Assembly: GCA_902588965.1 (NCBI GenBank) | Contig: CACIRD010000004.1 | Coordinates: forward strand, 62,001-126,000 | DNA: 64,000 bases | Source: an uncultured Pelagibacteraceae bacterium | GTDB taxonomy: Bacteria > Pseudomonadota > Alphaproteobacteria > Pelagibacterales > Pelagibacteraceae | Direction of reading: 5' to 3' | Part shown: piece after piece, positions 63,651 to 64,000 of the stretch | Layout of the letters: every line of letters begins with the position of its first letter | How positions within the stretch are numbered: position 1 is the first letter of the stretch | Notes under the pieces: model-generated | Seen by the model: only the letters and a program-made list of their open reading frames with translations | Told to the model about the DNA's origin: nothing | Databases searched by the model: none | Program-made: the position numbers and the translations under genes

Positions 63651-64000
63651 ATGTTAACTAAAAAACAAAAAAATCTTCTAATTTTTATCAACAAAAAGTT
63701 GAGATCTACAGGTATATCTCCATCGTATGAGGAAATGAAGCATTCATTAAATTTAAAATCGAAATCTGGAATTCACAGATTAATAAGCGCTTTAGAAGAA
63801 AGAGGATTTATAAAGCGATTAGCTCATAAAGCAAGAGCTTTAGAAGTTGTAAAATTGCCAGAAACAGCTTCTGCAAACGATATATATAATAGTTTCTCAC
63901 CTAGTGTAATTAAGGGTGGACTAGATGAAACTTCTGATAGTAATCAAGGTTCAGAAATTCCTGTACTGGGGAAAATAGCAGCTGGAACACCAGTTGAAGC
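63651..64000 (+). CDS. lexA: SOS repressor LexA (partial, N-terminal 116 residues)
   Basis: Represses DNA-damage genes and cleaves itself when RecA is activated. The visible part begins [17 protein letters not shown], with the winged helix [20 protein letters not shown] and [15 protein letters not shown] (about residues 22-53), a linker, and the start of the S24 peptidase domain up to the cleavage site Ala-Gly in [11 protein letters not shown], where the window ends. A second in-frame ATG six codons upstream (63633) is possible but gives residues unlike other LexA starts. Catalytic Ser and Lys are beyond the edge. Confidence 0.93.
   Translation, partial: MLTKKQKNLLIFINKKLRSTGISPSYEEMKHSLNLKSKSGIHRLISALEERGFIKRLAHKARALEVVKLPETASANDIYNSFSPSVIKGGLDETSDSNQGSEIPVLGKIAAGTPVE

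Overview
The window looks like the chromosome of a SAR11 (Pelagibacterales, Candidatus Pelagibacter-like) marine alphaproteobacterium. The base composition is very A+T rich and proteins are rich in Lys, Asn and Ile. Genes are packed with 1-11 bp overlaps, almost no spacer exceeds 200 bp, and gene order follows alphaproteobacterial synteny (dgt-argS-nagZ-scpAB-tatABC-serS, ntrY-ntrX-trkA-trkH, pyrG-kdsA-eno-ftsB). No transposase, prophage, CRISPR array or rRNA operon was seen. Three tRNAs are present: Cys(GCA), Asn(GTT) and Arg(TCT).

Layout. 1-8140 (minus strand) is one long overlapping unit: dgt, argS, a small membrane protein, nagZ, scpA, scpB, tatA, tatB, tatC, serS and the start of yajC. 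8191-9284 (plus) holds erpA and xthA. 9276-10274 (minus) is a DpkA-like imino-acid reductase. 10317-13488 is a zinc module: znuA (minus) diverges from znuC-znuB-zur (plus) around a Zur operator. 13547-15622 (plus) carries a small membrane protein, an arsenate reductase, an aquaporin, a Nudix hydrolase and a very Lys-rich small protein. 15794-30736 is a phosphorus island: ppx-ppk, sixA, then in transcription order plcP-agt-phoR-(exported unknown)-pstS-pstC-pstA-pstB-phoU-phoB, and a diacylglycerol kinase-like gene divergent from plcP. Pst imports phosphate, PhoR/PhoB/PhoU sense and control it, Ppk/Ppx store and release polyphosphate, and PlcP plus a glycosyltransferase probably replace phospholipids with glycolipids.

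30737-36281 (minus) is valS-ilvD-manC, followed by tRNA-Cys and tRNA-Asn. 36612-41402 (minus) holds an Xre-type regulator and the general amino-acid ABC transporter aapJQMP. 41585-43711 is a two-gene sugar module (glycosyltransferase and NAD-sugar epimerase) beside tRNA-Arg. 43822-49740 (minus) is ntrY-ntrX-trkA-trkH. 49776-51833 (plus) is ispDF-pgpA-pncC. 51826-58271 (minus) is tpiA-secG-pyrG-kdsA-eno-ftsB-lipA-coq10. 58330-63568 (plus) is a ppiD-like gene followed by trpE-G-D-C, and the window ends inside lexA, which has an alphaproteobacterial SOS box.

Regulatory sites readable from sequence are a Zur box between znuA and znuC, Pho-box promoters of matching architecture before pstS and plcP, an SOS box before lexA, and intrinsic terminators placed between binding-protein and permease genes in both the pst and aap operons. 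Nothing in the window is a clear-cut new system. The most promising unknowns are the exported protein between phoR and pstS, the Lys-rich protein with its structured downstream spacer, and the hairpin enclosing the pyrG start codon.
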